Shown one piece after another: positions 1 through 6,483 of a stretch of 15,099 bases of DNA; the first letter of the stretch is position 1, and every line of letters starts with the position of its first letter. This DNA comes from Dehalococcoidia bacterium (GTDB lineage: Bacteria; Chloroflexota; Dehalococcoidia; Dehalococcoidales; UBA1222), in NCBI GenBank assembly GCA_009776515.1, contig WRNP01000031.1, positions 1-15,099 on the forward strand, given 5' to 3'. The notes under the pieces were generated by a model. The model worked only from the letters and a program-made list of their open reading frames with translations, was not told the origin of the DNA and ran no database searches. The position numbers and the translations under genes were made by a program.

Positions 1-1
1 G

Positions 2-55
2 GCCATGGTAAAAGCCCTGCTTTTGCAGGAGATCTAATACGGCCCTTGTATCCAT
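2..55 (-). CDS. Possible 5' end of a gene truncated by the window edge
   Basis: On the minus strand an ATG at 55-53 opens a frame that stays open to the window edge and reads MDTRAVLDLLQKQGFYHG. A weak GGTGG that could act as a ribosome binding site lies about 10-14 bases upstream. Eighteen codons are too few to assign a family. The start is vaguely like some kinase/ATPase fusion proteins, but I would not name it. A competing reading is a plus-strand gene whose last codons (AMVKALLLQEI, stop TAA at 35-37) enter from the left. Only one of the two is likely to be real. Confidence 0.25.
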   Translation of the reverse strand, partial: MDTRAVLDLLQKQGFYHG

Positions 56-71
56 GCCGTCATAACCACCC

Positions 72-95
72 GTGCTCGCTGTTTTCAGCGAGCAC
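72..95. other. Perfect 10-bp hairpin with TTTT loop
   Basis: Bases 72-81 and 86-95 are exact reverse complements and enclose the loop TTTT (AAAA on the other strand). Neither side is followed by a T-run, so it is not a textbook intrinsic terminator. It could end a plus-strand gene stopping at 37, or lie in the leader or promoter of a minus-strand gene starting at 55. Confidence 0.55.
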
Positions 96-312
96 TCCTG
101 GTAGCATCCGAAAACTTATGATCCTCTCCGAGAATTCTAGTTCACACCTATTTTTATGATGGCGGCCACCCTGGTTGATAGTATGCGGAGGCTACCTCTA
201 GATACTTCCCTGACCAAAAATACACGCTCATTACTCAAGTGCGTAAGCCTTATGTAATATGCGCGTTTTTAACTAAGGGCGCCCACCCTACCCAGTCCCC
301 TGCCATAACCCA
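96..312. other. Intergenic region with no gene seen
   Basis: Together with the left edge this is the longest stretch without a clear gene. I found no tRNA-like arms, no long frame with coding character and no repeats. The open frame starting at 239 on the plus strand runs into the antisense of the YlxP gene and looks like a shadow. There is no clear terminator for the YlxP gene, which stops at 313 on the minus strand. Confidence 0.4.
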
Positions 313-609
313 CTACAGCGGGATTATTTCCGTTCCATATCCCATGAATTCGACATCAAAATTGCCGCCCTCGACGAAAGCCGCAGCCTTAGATAGAACC
401 TCGTTGGTAAAGCGCGGGTCATTGGAGACATAAACTGCCCCCACCGTGGCGACTTGCCAAAGGTCATTATCGGCCACCTCCGCCGCAGAGACATGGAATT
501 TATTCTGAAGCTGCGCCACCACCGATTTTATCACCTGTCGCTTGCCTTTGAGGGACAGGTTTTCCGGCAAGTGTAAGCGCATTTTCAGGACGCCAACATT
601 CATACTCAT
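313..609 (-). CDS. ylxP: YlxP-like protein, DUF503 family
   Basis: This 98-residue protein matches the small DUF503/YlxP family in length (about 90-100 residues) and in pattern: an N-terminal beta strand (MNVGVLKMRLHLP), then the typical LKGKRQVIKSVVAQLQNKFHVSAAEV helix, and a second half with a V-G-A-V-Y-V strand and a C-terminal helix. In many bacteria the gene sits between infB and rbfA and its product is linked to ribosome assembly or RNA binding. Here those neighbours are absent and it is divergent from rpsO. The ATG at 609 is chosen because AGG lies about 9 bases upstream; a second Met two codons in (603) is an alternative. A TATAAT on the minus strand (643-638) may be its -10 box, without a good -35. 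Confidence 0.85.
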   Translation of the reverse strand: MSMNVGVLKMRLHLPENLSLKGKRQVIKSVVAQLQNKFHVSAAEVADNDLWQVATVGAVYVSNDPRFTNEVLSKAAAFVEGGNFDVEFMGYGTEIIPL

Positions 610-637
610 TATGTAACCTGGCTATTAAATTTGTGTA

Positions 638-643
638 ATTATA
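638..643 (-). promoter_or_regulatory. Candidate -10 box of the ylxP gene
   Basis: Reading the minus strand, positions 643-638 are a perfect TATAAT about 28 bases before the ylxP ATG. No convincing -35 is found 16-18 bases further upstream. That space is instead taken by two small inverted repeats (645-649 with 656-660; 659-666 with 674-680, the latter with one bulged C). Confidence 0.35.
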
Positions 644-708
644 ACCGAGATAAACCTCGGGCCGCACCTTGTTTGCGCCCCAAAGACACCAAGTAGCGCA
701 TACCCGCG

Positions 709-738
709 TTTACACTCTGTGTATCTTTATGTTATAAT
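709..738 (+). promoter_or_regulatory. Sigma70-type promoter of rpsO
   Basis: TTTACA at 709-714 and TATAAT at 733-738 are separated by 18 bases, a near-consensus housekeeping promoter. Transcription would start near 745, giving a leader of about 35 bases before the rpsO start. The leader carries AGGAG about 10 bases before the TTG start. Confidence 0.75.
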
Positions 739-780
739 CCCTAGCTAATACAGAGAACAAAGAAAAATAGGAGAACGAAC

Positions 781-1047
781 TTGCTAGAATCCCAGGTAAA
801 GAGCGGCATTGTCCAACAGTACCGCCTCCATGAAAGTGACACCGGCTCAACCGAGGTTCAGGTAGCCATTCTTACCGAGCGCATCAAGCAACTCACCCGG
901 CATATGGCGGCCAACGGTCACGATTTCCACTCCAAGCGCAGCTTGCTGAAGCTGGTGGGCCAACGTCGGCGACTTCTAGCCTATCTCAACCGCACCGACG
1001 TTGAAAGCTACAAGAAGCTTATCAAGAGTCTCGGCCTGCGCAAGTAA
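781..1047 (+). CDS. rpsO: 30S ribosomal protein S15
   Basis: The 88-residue product is full length (S15 is usually 88-90). It shows the family's hallmark residues: HESDTGSTEVQVAILTERIKQLTRHM, then the HDFHSKRSLLKLVGQRRRLLAYL segment that contacts 16S rRNA, and the C-terminal lysine/arginine-rich helix ending in GLRK. S15 binds the central domain of 16S rRNA early in 30S assembly. The start is TTG at 781, set by AGGAG (about 769-773) and by the conserved N-terminus, with no ATG or GTG nearby that would fit. It is followed by pnp after 170 bases, a very common pairing in bacteria. S15 is known to repress its own translation in several species; no clear repressor-binding fold can be recognised in the short leader here. 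Confidence 0.97.
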   Translation: MLESQVKSGIVQQYRLHESDTGSTEVQVAILTERIKQLTRHMAANGHDFHSKRSLLKLVGQRRRLLAYLNRTDVESYKKLIKSLGLRK

Positions 1048-1217
1048 GTCGGCAGGTTCTTTCGACAAGCTACGGCACACCCTCCCCAAAGGGCAGCTCG
1101 CGCACAGACCGAAACATCGCATTGATATGCACATCCTTTCTAATTTAGCCTGGCAATCCGTTCATCGCAGCCAAGCCAGGAGATGAGAAAGGTAAGAAAT
1201 TAAGGAGAATACCCAAA
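1048..1217 (+). other. rpsO-pnp spacer with inverted repeat and pnp ribosome binding site
   Basis: No gene is visible. CCTGGC (1149-1154) and GCCAGG (1175-1180) can pair across a 20-base loop, in the place where RNase III-type processing hairpins occur in other rpsO-pnp leaders; that role is inferred only from position. TAAGGAG at 1201-1207 is the ribosome binding site of pnp. There is no T-tract terminator, so rpsO and pnp are probably transcribed together. TTGATA (1122) and TAATTT (1141) are only 13 bases apart, too close for a promoter. Confidence 0.4.
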
Positions 1218-3422
1218 ATGGCACAACCATTCTCTGTCGAAACCACTATAGCCGGACGTCGATTTTGCATTGAGACCGGCAAGGTGGCTGGCCAGGCCGA
1301 TGCCGCCATAACCGTCCGCTATGGCGATACGGTCATCCTGGTCGCCGCCTGCATTGCCCCCCAACCCCGAGATGGGGTAGATTTTTTACCCCTCACCATT
1401 GACTTTGAAGAAAGGCTCTACGCCGCTGGCAAGATACCGGGCGGCTTTATTCGTCGCGAAGGGCGCCCAACTGAAGAGGCTATTCTTACCAGCCGCCTAA
1501 CCGACCGACCTCTCCGCCCACTCCTACCCAAAACCTGGCGTCGGGATATCCAGGTCGTCATCACCGTCCTCTCCGCCGACCGCGAGAACGACCCCGATGT
1601 CATGGCCATCGTTGGCGGCTCATGTGCGCTTGGCATGTCCGGCGTGCCTTTCGATGGCCCGGTGGGAGCTTGCCACGTAGGATGCCTAAGCGGCGAGCTG
1701 GTCTTAAACCCCACCCTCCCCCAAATGGAAGAAAGCACTCTCGACCTAGTGGTAGCCAGCACCAAGAAAGCCGTGGTCATGATTGAGGCCGGTGCCAAAG
1801 AGATCTCAGATGAACTCATGGCGCAGGCTATTGAATTCGCCCATCGTGCCAACCAAGAGCTGATCGCTCTCCAGGAGCAGATGATCGCCGCGACCGGCGG
1901 GCCTAAGGAGACCGCACCCGAACCGCTAGCCAACACTGAGCTTGTCTCCGAGCTTGAGCAAATACTTGAGGGCAGATTGGCCGCCGCCCTCGGCTCCCCT
2001 ACCAAGACCGGACGCGAACCTGGGTTGGAAAGGCTGAAACTTGAAGTCATCAGCAAACTACAGGACAGATATCCTGAAACAGATATCCTTGCAAGCTATG
2101 ACAAATGCATCAAAAATTGCCTCCGCGAGAGTATCCTGAAGCGCCATGTGCGTGTAAGCGGACGGGGACTCAAAGAGCTTCGCCCCATAACCTGCGAGGT
2201 TGGGGTCCTTCCTCGTGTACATGGTTCAGCCCTCTTTACCCGCGGCGAGACCCAAGTACTTACCGTCACCACCCTTGGTAGTATGCGCGAGGAGCAGCAA
2301 CTGGACGGACTGGGCATCGCTGATACCAAGCGCTTCATGCATCACTACAACTTCCCGCCTTTCTCTACTGGTGAGGTGAGGCGGGTAGGCTCCCCGGGTC
2401 GGCGCGAGATCGGACATGGTGCCTTGGCCGAGCGTGCCATCCGCCCCGTAGTGCCGGATGAGCAAGAATTCCCCTACACCATCCGTGCCGTTTCTGAAGT
2501 CCTCTCCTCTAGCGGCTCCACTTCCATGGGCAGCACCTGTGCCACTAGCTTGTCGCTAATGGACGCCGGCATTCCGGTGGCCAAGGCCGTAGCCGGCATT
2601 TCCCTGGGGTTGGTTACCGGTGAAACTGAGGAGTTTGCCGTCCTGACCGACATTGAGGGCATGGAAGACAATTACGGCGATATGGATTTTAAGGTAGCCG
2701 GTACCCGAGACGGCATCACCGCCCTTCAGTTAGACATTAAGATCAAAGGCATCAGCTTGGAAATCATTGATATCGCCCTCAGTCAAGGCAAAGAGGCGCG
2801 CTTTACCATACTAGACAAGATGGACAAGGCCATCTCCGCCCCACGTACAGAGCTTTCCAAATACGCCCCGCGCATGATCAAGGTCGCCATCGATCCGGAG
2901 AAGATCGGCACCGTCATCGGCCCGGGCGGCAAGACGATTCGAGCCATCACCGATGAGACCAAGGCCACCATAGATATTGAGCAAGACGGCACCGTCTTTG
3001 TAGGTGCCATAGATGAGGCCGCAGCCAGGCGTGCCATTCAGATGATCAACGACCTCACCCGCGAGGTCAAGGTGGGCGAAATTTTCACCGGCAAGGTCGT
3101 ACGCATTATGAGCTTTGGGGCTTTCGTAGAACTCCTACCCGGCAAGGACGGCATGGTGCATGCCTCGGAGCTTGCCGAACACCGGGTAGATCGGGTGGAG
3201 GACGTGGTAAAAATCGGCAGCGAGATCACTGTCAAAGTGATCGAAATCGACAGCCAGGGGCGCATAAATCTCTCACGCCGTGCCCTGCTCGCCCCGGGCG
3301 ACGAGCCACGCACCCAGCCATCGCAGCAACGCAGCGGACCCCGTCCGAGCGGATCCCCCTATCAAGGCGGTCGGCCCCACCCCCCCACTGGGAACAGGCC
3401 TTTCGATCGACAAAGTTCCTAG
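1218..3422 (+). CDS. pnp: Polyribonucleotide nucleotidyltransferase (PNPase)
   Basis: PNPase degrades RNA 3' to 5' using phosphate and releases nucleoside diphosphates; it works as a ring-shaped trimer in the cytoplasm, often with RNase E-type or helicase partners. The 734-residue protein has the full domain set: first RNase PH core (about 10-145, with FEERLYAAGKIPGGFIRREGRP), helical linker (about 150-235), second catalytic RNase PH core (about 315-540), KH domain (about 553-612, GPGG at 568-571) and S1 domain (about 619-690). The phosphate-binding SSGSTSMGST (431-440) and the acidic metal site GDMDF (487-491, D488 and D490) are intact. After S1 comes a Gly/Pro/Arg-rich, probably disordered tail of about 40 residues. 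Start ATG is supported by TAAGGAG 10 bases upstream. Confidence 0.98.
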   Translation: MAQPFSVETTIAGRRFCIETGKVAGQADAAITVRYGDTVILVAACIAPQPRDGVDFLPLTIDFEERLYAAGKIPGGFIRREGRPTEEAILTSRLTDRPLRPLLPKTWRRDIQVVITVLSADRENDPDVMAIVGGSCALGMSGVPFDGPVGACHVGCLSGELVLNPTLPQMEESTLDLVVASTKKAVVMIEAGAKEISDELMAQAIEFAHRANQELIALQEQMIAATGGPKETAPEPLANTELVSELEQILEGRLAAALGSPTKTGREPGLERLKLEVISKLQDRYPETDILASYDKCIKNCLRESILKRHVRVSGRGLKELRPITCEVGVLPRVHGSALFTRGETQVLTVTTLGSMREEQQLDGLGIADTKRFMHHYNFPPFSTGEVRRVGSPGRREIGHGALAERAIRPVVPDEQEFPYTIRAVSEVLSSSGSTSMGSTCATSLSLMDAGIPVAKAVAGISLGLVTGETEEFAVLTDIEGMEDNYGDMDFKVAGTRDGITALQLDIKIKGISLEIIDIALSQGKEARFTILDKMDKAISAPRTELSKYAPRMIKVAIDPEKIGTVIGPGGKTIRAITDETKATIDIEQDGTVFVGAIDEAAARRAIQMINDLTREVKVGEIFTGKVVRIMSFGAFVELLPGKDGMVHASELAEHRVDRVEDVVKIGSEITVKVIEIDSQGRINLSRRALLAPGDEPRTQPSQQRSGPRPSGSPYQGGRPHPPTGNRPFDRQSS

Positions 3423-3427
3423 CATCA

Positions 3428-3449
3428 TTCGCCCCCTCCCGGGGGCGAA
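3428..3449 (+). terminator. Hairpin just after pnp, weak or Rho-independent terminator-like
   Basis: A 9-bp perfect stem (3428-3436 with 3441-3449) with a 4-base loop starts six bases after the pnp stop codon. It is GC-rich but followed by CTCCTTTGG rather than a T-run, so termination may be incomplete, or the hairpin may simply protect the 3' end of the mRNA. Confidence 0.5.
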
Positions 3450-3464
3450 CTCCTTTGGTGGTCA

Positions 3465-3497
3465 TGATATACTCTGATTACAACGGATCAAGGGAGG
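3465..3497 (+). promoter_or_regulatory. Extended -10 promoter and ribosome binding site of dapB
   Basis: TGA-TATACT at 3465-3473 fits an extended -10 element; no good -35 is present. GGGAGG at 3492-3497 is a strong Shine-Dalgarno just before the ATG at 3502. Together with the hairpin after pnp, this suggests dapB can be transcribed on its own. Confidence 0.45.
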
Positions 3498-3501
3498 ACT
3501 C

Positions 3502-4284
3502 ATGAGCATCAAAGTGGCCGTCCATGGTGCATTTGGCAAAATGGGGCAAATGGTCATCGCCGCTGTGGGGCGCGAGCCGGATCTCTCACTCGTTGGAGGT
3601 ATTGACCTTAAGGCCTCGGGTTCCTCCATGGACACTGCCAGCGGGCGCATCCCTTGCGGAACTGACCCTGAGACCATCCTGCGGGAGACGCATCCAGAGG
3701 TGTTGGTGGACTTCAGTGTGGCCTCAGCAGTTATGCCTCTGGCCATCGCCGCGGCGGCTCACCGAGTACACCTCGTAAGCGGCACCACCGGCCTCAGTGC
3801 AGATGAGCTCAAAAAGATCGATGAACTTGCGCGCACGTCCGGTATCGGAGCAGTCATCGCCGCCAACTTCGCTCTCGGAGCAGTAGTCATGATGCATCTA
3901 GCTGAGATTGCCGCACGTTACTTCGACTACGCCGAAATCATTGAAGAGCACCATGAACAAAAGCGGGATGCCCCTTCCGGAACCGCCCTCTCCACCGCCA
4001 AGCTGATGGCCGAAGCCCGCAGGCAGAGGTTTTCAGAGCCCAAGCAAGAGGAACCGTCGGCCTCCCGCGGACAGAACACCGAGGGCATAGCCATCCACAG
4101 CGTGCGGCTGCCAGGCCTCGTCGCCCGCCAGGAAGTACTGTTCGGCGCACTGGGGCAGACGCTGTCCGTCAAGCACGAGGCCATTTCGCGCGAGTGCTAT
4201 ATGCCAGGTGTGATCACCGCTATCAAGATGGTCGGTCAGTTGCAGGGATTGGTATCAGGGCTAGACAAATTGCTGGGACTCTGA
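3502..4284 (+). CDS. dapB: 4-hydroxy-tetrahydrodipicolinate reductase
   Basis: DapB reduces the product of DapA with NAD(P)H to tetrahydrodipicolinate in the lysine/diaminopimelate pathway. The 260-residue length is normal. Residues 9-16 (GAFGKMGQ) form the nucleotide-binding turn, SGTTG (93-97) is the conserved loop near the cofactor, and EEHHEQKRDAPSGTA (148-162) is the family signature. By alignment from memory, H150 and K154 correspond to the E. coli catalytic His159 and Lys163. The C-terminal half (about 125-235) is the substrate/tetramerization domain. The gene follows pnp and precedes asd, so three successive steps of one pathway are encoded side by side; aspartokinase is not in the window. 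Confidence 0.97.
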   Translation: MSIKVAVHGAFGKMGQMVIAAVGREPDLSLVGGIDLKASGSSMDTASGRIPCGTDPETILRETHPEVLVDFSVASAVMPLAIAAAAHRVHLVSGTTGLSADELKKIDELARTSGIGAVIAANFALGAVVMMHLAEIAARYFDYAEIIEEHHEQKRDAPSGTALSTAKLMAEARRQRFSEPKQEEPSASRGQNTEGIAIHSVRLPGLVARQEVLFGALGQTLSVKHEAISRECYMPGVITAIKMVGQLQGLVSGLDKLLGL

Positions 4285-4309
4285 CCTAAACCGGACTGTC
4301 TGCCTCTAT

Positions 4310-4338
4310 TTCCCACTCCGCTCCTCTTGCGGTATAAT
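4310..4338 (+). promoter_or_regulatory. Candidate sigma70 promoter of asd
   Basis: TTCCCA (4310-4315, four of six consensus bases) and a perfect TATAAT (4333-4338) are 17 bases apart in the 103-base dapB-asd gap. The bases around the -10 (GTATAATCCCAGC) resemble those at the rpsO promoter. The ribosome binding site AAGGAG follows at 4375-4380. Confidence 0.55.
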
Positions 4339-4353
4339 CCCAGCATCTTAGCT

Positions 4354-4374
4354 ATTCCAGGCCGAAAGGCACTC
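4354..4374 (+). promoter_or_regulatory. Leader motif shared with the zinc-ribbon gene
   Basis: ATTCCAGGCCGAAAGGCACTC lies between the asd promoter and ribosome binding site. A closely similar string occurs in the leader of the zinc-ribbon gene (6460-6483). The centre can form a small GCC/GGC stem with a GAAA tetraloop. Function unknown. Confidence 0.35.
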
Positions 4375-4387
4375 AAGGAGCGTTACC

Positions 4388-5419
4388 ATGAAAGGCTATA
4401 GGGTCGCCATTGTCGGCGCCACCGGGTTGGTCGGAGCGGAGTTCTTCAAAGTGCTGGAGGAACGCCTCTTTCCTGTGGCAGAGATATCCCTCTTGGCCTC
4501 CGACCGTTCGGAGGGCAAGGAGCTTACTTTCGCTGGAAGGAAATATCTCGTTCAGGAGACTTCGCCCGATTCTTTCCGCAATATTGATATCGCCCTCTTT
4601 TCCGCTGGGGCGGATATCAGTCACCGCTTTGCGCCCATAGCCCGAGAGTCTGGAGCTGTGGTAATCGACAACAGTGCCGCTTTCCGCATGGCGGAGGACG
4701 TACCATTAGTCGTACCCGAAGTTAATGCCGACGATCTCGCCTCGCACCGCGGTATCATCGCCAATCCCAACTGCTCCACCATCCAGATGGTGGTCGCGCT
4801 AAGCCCCCTGCATAGGGTAAATCCCATACAGCGCGTCATTGTTACCACATTCCAGTCGGTCTCGGGCACCGGCACTGCGGCTATTGAAGAACTTACAGCC
4901 CAGACCAAGCAGTGGCTTAATAAAGACGAACTTACCACCCACGTCTACCGCCACCCTATCGCTTTCAATGTGTTGCCGGAAATCGACGCTTTCCTTGAGG
5001 ACGGCTATACCAAGGAAGAGCGTAAAATGGAAGACGAGACGCGCAAGATCCTGCACGCCCCGGGGCTTAAGATAACCGCCACCTGCGTGCGCGTACCTGT
5101 CTTTGCCAGCCATAGCGAGGCGGTGACGCTTGAGTTTAGCCGCCCCATGTCACCCGCCGAGTGCCGTGCACTACTATCCGGCGCGTCCGGCATACGGGTA
5201 GTGGATGACCCAAGCGCCGGCCTCTATCCCCACGCCCGTGCAGCGGCAGGCACCGATGACACCTTGGTAGGCCGCATCAGGGACGACTCATCCCGCCCCG
5301 GCGGGCTTGTGATGTGGATTGTGGCCGACAACGTACGCAAAGGCGCGGCTCTCAATGCCGTGCAAATCGCCGAGGAACTATCTCGGCGAGACTTGATTAA
5401 AGTGGGAGACCGCAAATGA
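4388..5419 (+). CDS. asd: Aspartate-semialdehyde dehydrogenase
   Basis: Asd reduces aspartyl phosphate with NADPH to aspartate semialdehyde, the branch point to lysine/diaminopimelate and to threonine/methionine. The 343-residue protein has the glycine-rich NADP loop VGATGLVG (9-16), the active-site cysteine C129 in NPNCSTIQ (126-133), Q156 in TTFQSVSGTG, and the catalytic histidine H242 in RVPVFASHSEAV. The pattern fits the common bacterial (usg-like/Gram-positive) asd group. Start ATG has AAGGAG seven bases upstream. The stop codon overlaps the dapA start (ATGA), so the two are translationally coupled. Confidence 0.97.
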   Translation: MKGYRVAIVGATGLVGAEFFKVLEERLFPVAEISLLASDRSEGKELTFAGRKYLVQETSPDSFRNIDIALFSAGADISHRFAPIARESGAVVIDNSAAFRMAEDVPLVVPEVNADDLASHRGIIANPNCSTIQMVVALSPLHRVNPIQRVIVTTFQSVSGTGTAAIEELTAQTKQWLNKDELTTHVYRHPIAFNVLPEIDAFLEDGYTKEERKMEDETRKILHAPGLKITATCVRVPVFASHSEAVTLEFSRPMSPAECRALLSGASGIRVVDDPSAGLYPHARAAAGTDDTLVGRIRDDSSRPGGLVMWIVADNVRKGAALNAVQIAEELSRRDLIKVGDRK

Positions 5420-6315
5420 GAAGACCCCAAGAGCTAGGCCGGCTGATTACGGCTATGGTCACCCCGTTCCAAGACGATGGCGCGGTAGACTATGAGCAAG
5501 CAAAAAAACTTGCCATGGCTCTGCTTGCCTCCGGTAGCGACGGGCTGGTCGTGGTAGGCTCCACCGGTGAGTCGTCCACCGTTACATGGGAGGAAGAACA
5601 CTGTCTCTTTAAAGAGATTAAATCTGTGGTGGGAGAGCACGGTGCCGTCATCGCCGGAACAGGAGCCAATTCCACCGAAGAGGCCCGCGAGAATACGGTT
5701 AAGGCAGAGAAGTGGGGAGTGGATGCCTGCTTGTTGGTGGTACCCTACTACAACAAACCCACCCAGGAGGGGCTATACCGCCATTTTAAGGCCGTTGCCG
5801 AGAGCACCCAATTGCCGTGCATCCTTTACAACGTGCCGTCCCGTACGGTCACCAACCTCGCTGCGGAGACCGTCATCCGCCTAAGCAAGATCCCCAACAT
5901 CGTTGGCATCAAGGAAGCTTCCGGCAATATGGAGCAAGTGGCGCAAATCATACACGGCGTGCGGGAAGACTTTCTTGTCTGGAGCGGCAACGACTCTGAT
6001 ACCCTGCCCATGATGGCTCTCGGAGCCTACGGTGTTGTCAGCATAGCCTCGCATTTAGTGGGAAAACAGATCAAAGATATGATCATGCACTTCGCCAAGC
6101 ACGAGACAGCTGAGGCAGCGGCCATCCATCGCCGGCTGATGCCGCTCTTCAGGGATCTGTTTGTTGTCTCCAATCCCATCCCAGTTAAATTTGCTTTAAA
6201 CCACCTGGGTTTCCGGGTTGGCAGCTACCGTCTGCCCCTCACCGAACCTGATGCCAAGTCCGCCGAGATCATCCTCAGCACTCTGAGCCAGTTTCGAATA
6301 GACCTGCCGCTATAA
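5416..6315 (+). CDS. dapA: 4-hydroxy-tetrahydrodipicolinate synthase
   Basis: DapA condenses pyruvate with aspartate semialdehyde, the first committed step to lysine and diaminopimelate. The 299-residue (beta/alpha)8 barrel has the Schiff-base lysine K166 in VGIKEASG, the tyrosine Y138 in LYNVPSRT with R143 for substrate binding, YYNKP (111-115) including the partner-subunit tyrosine, and the pyruvate-binding loop G48-S-T-G-E52. E. coli DapA has threonine where S49 sits; the GSTGE form is also typical of N-acetylneuraminate lyase in the same superfamily, but the position after asd and dapB makes DapA much more likely. Its ATG overlaps the asd stop by ATGA; GGGAG a few bases upstream may assist. 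Confidence 0.95.
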   Translation: MRRPQELGRLITAMVTPFQDDGAVDYEQAKKLAMALLASGSDGLVVVGSTGESSTVTWEEEHCLFKEIKSVVGEHGAVIAGTGANSTEEARENTVKAEKWGVDACLLVVPYYNKPTQEGLYRHFKAVAESTQLPCILYNVPSRTVTNLAAETVIRLSKIPNIVGIKEASGNMEQVAQIIHGVREDFLVWSGNDSDTLPMMALGAYGVVSIASHLVGKQIKDMIMHFAKHETAEAAAIHRRLMPLFRDLFVVSNPIPVKFALNHLGFRVGSYRLPLTEPDAKSAEIILSTLSQFRIDLPL

Positions 6316-6419
6316 AAACAGCTCGCCGAGCAAAGACCATAAATGCCGCACGGTGCGCCGCCCCGCTCTTTGAGCGTATCTTGAGGCACACCCCCACTCT
6401 CTTGCTGCCTAACAAACGG
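6316..6419 (+). other. Spacer after dapA, small hairpins only
   Basis: No gene is visible. CGCTC/GAGCG (6364-6368 with 6372-6376) can form a 5-bp hairpin with a TTT loop, but no T-run follows, so a dapA terminator is not clearly present. Confidence 0.25.
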
Positions 6420-6448
6420 TTGACTTTGGCCCTGTTTCACCATATGCT
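6420..6448 (+). promoter_or_regulatory. Sigma70-type promoter of the zinc-ribbon gene
   Basis: TTGACT (6420-6425) and TATGCT (6443-6448) are separated by 17 bases. Transcription would start near 6455. The leader contains the motif shared with asd (6460-6483) and the ribosome binding site AAAGGAG (6471-6477) seven bases ahead of the GTG start. Confidence 0.65.
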
Positions 6449-6459
6449 ATGCAGAGGAT

Positions 6460-6483
6460 ATTTCCAGCCGAAAGGAGCCACTC
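6460..6483 (+). promoter_or_regulatory. Leader motif shared with asd
   Basis: The leader element contains ATTTCCAGCCGAAAGG followed by AGCCACTC. It matches the asd leader at 4354-4374 apart from small insertions, and here it overlaps the Shine-Dalgarno and runs up to the GTG start. A CC-GAAA-GG mini-hairpin could influence ribosome access. Confidence 0.35.

Noticed and set aside
96..312. Possible tRNA or small structured RNA in the left intergenic region
   Set aside because: No T-loop consensus, acceptor stem or clover-leaf arms could be found on either strand.
239..433. Plus-strand open frame of 64 codons
   Set aside because: It overlaps the YlxP gene antisense, has no ribosome binding site and no recognisable protein character.
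1122..1146. Promoter ahead of pnp (TTGATA and TAATTT)
   Set aside because: The two boxes are only 13 bases apart, too short for a sigma70 promoter.
1418..2056. Long minus-strand open frame (212 codons) inside pnp
   Set aside because: It lies wholly antisense to a certain gene, its composition is Ser/Arg/Pro-rich as expected from the complement of a GC-rich gene, and no start signal is seen.
4285..4387. Lysine riboswitch ahead of asd
   Set aside because: The gap is only 103 bases, includes the promoter, and leaves far too little leader for a lysine riboswitch fold.
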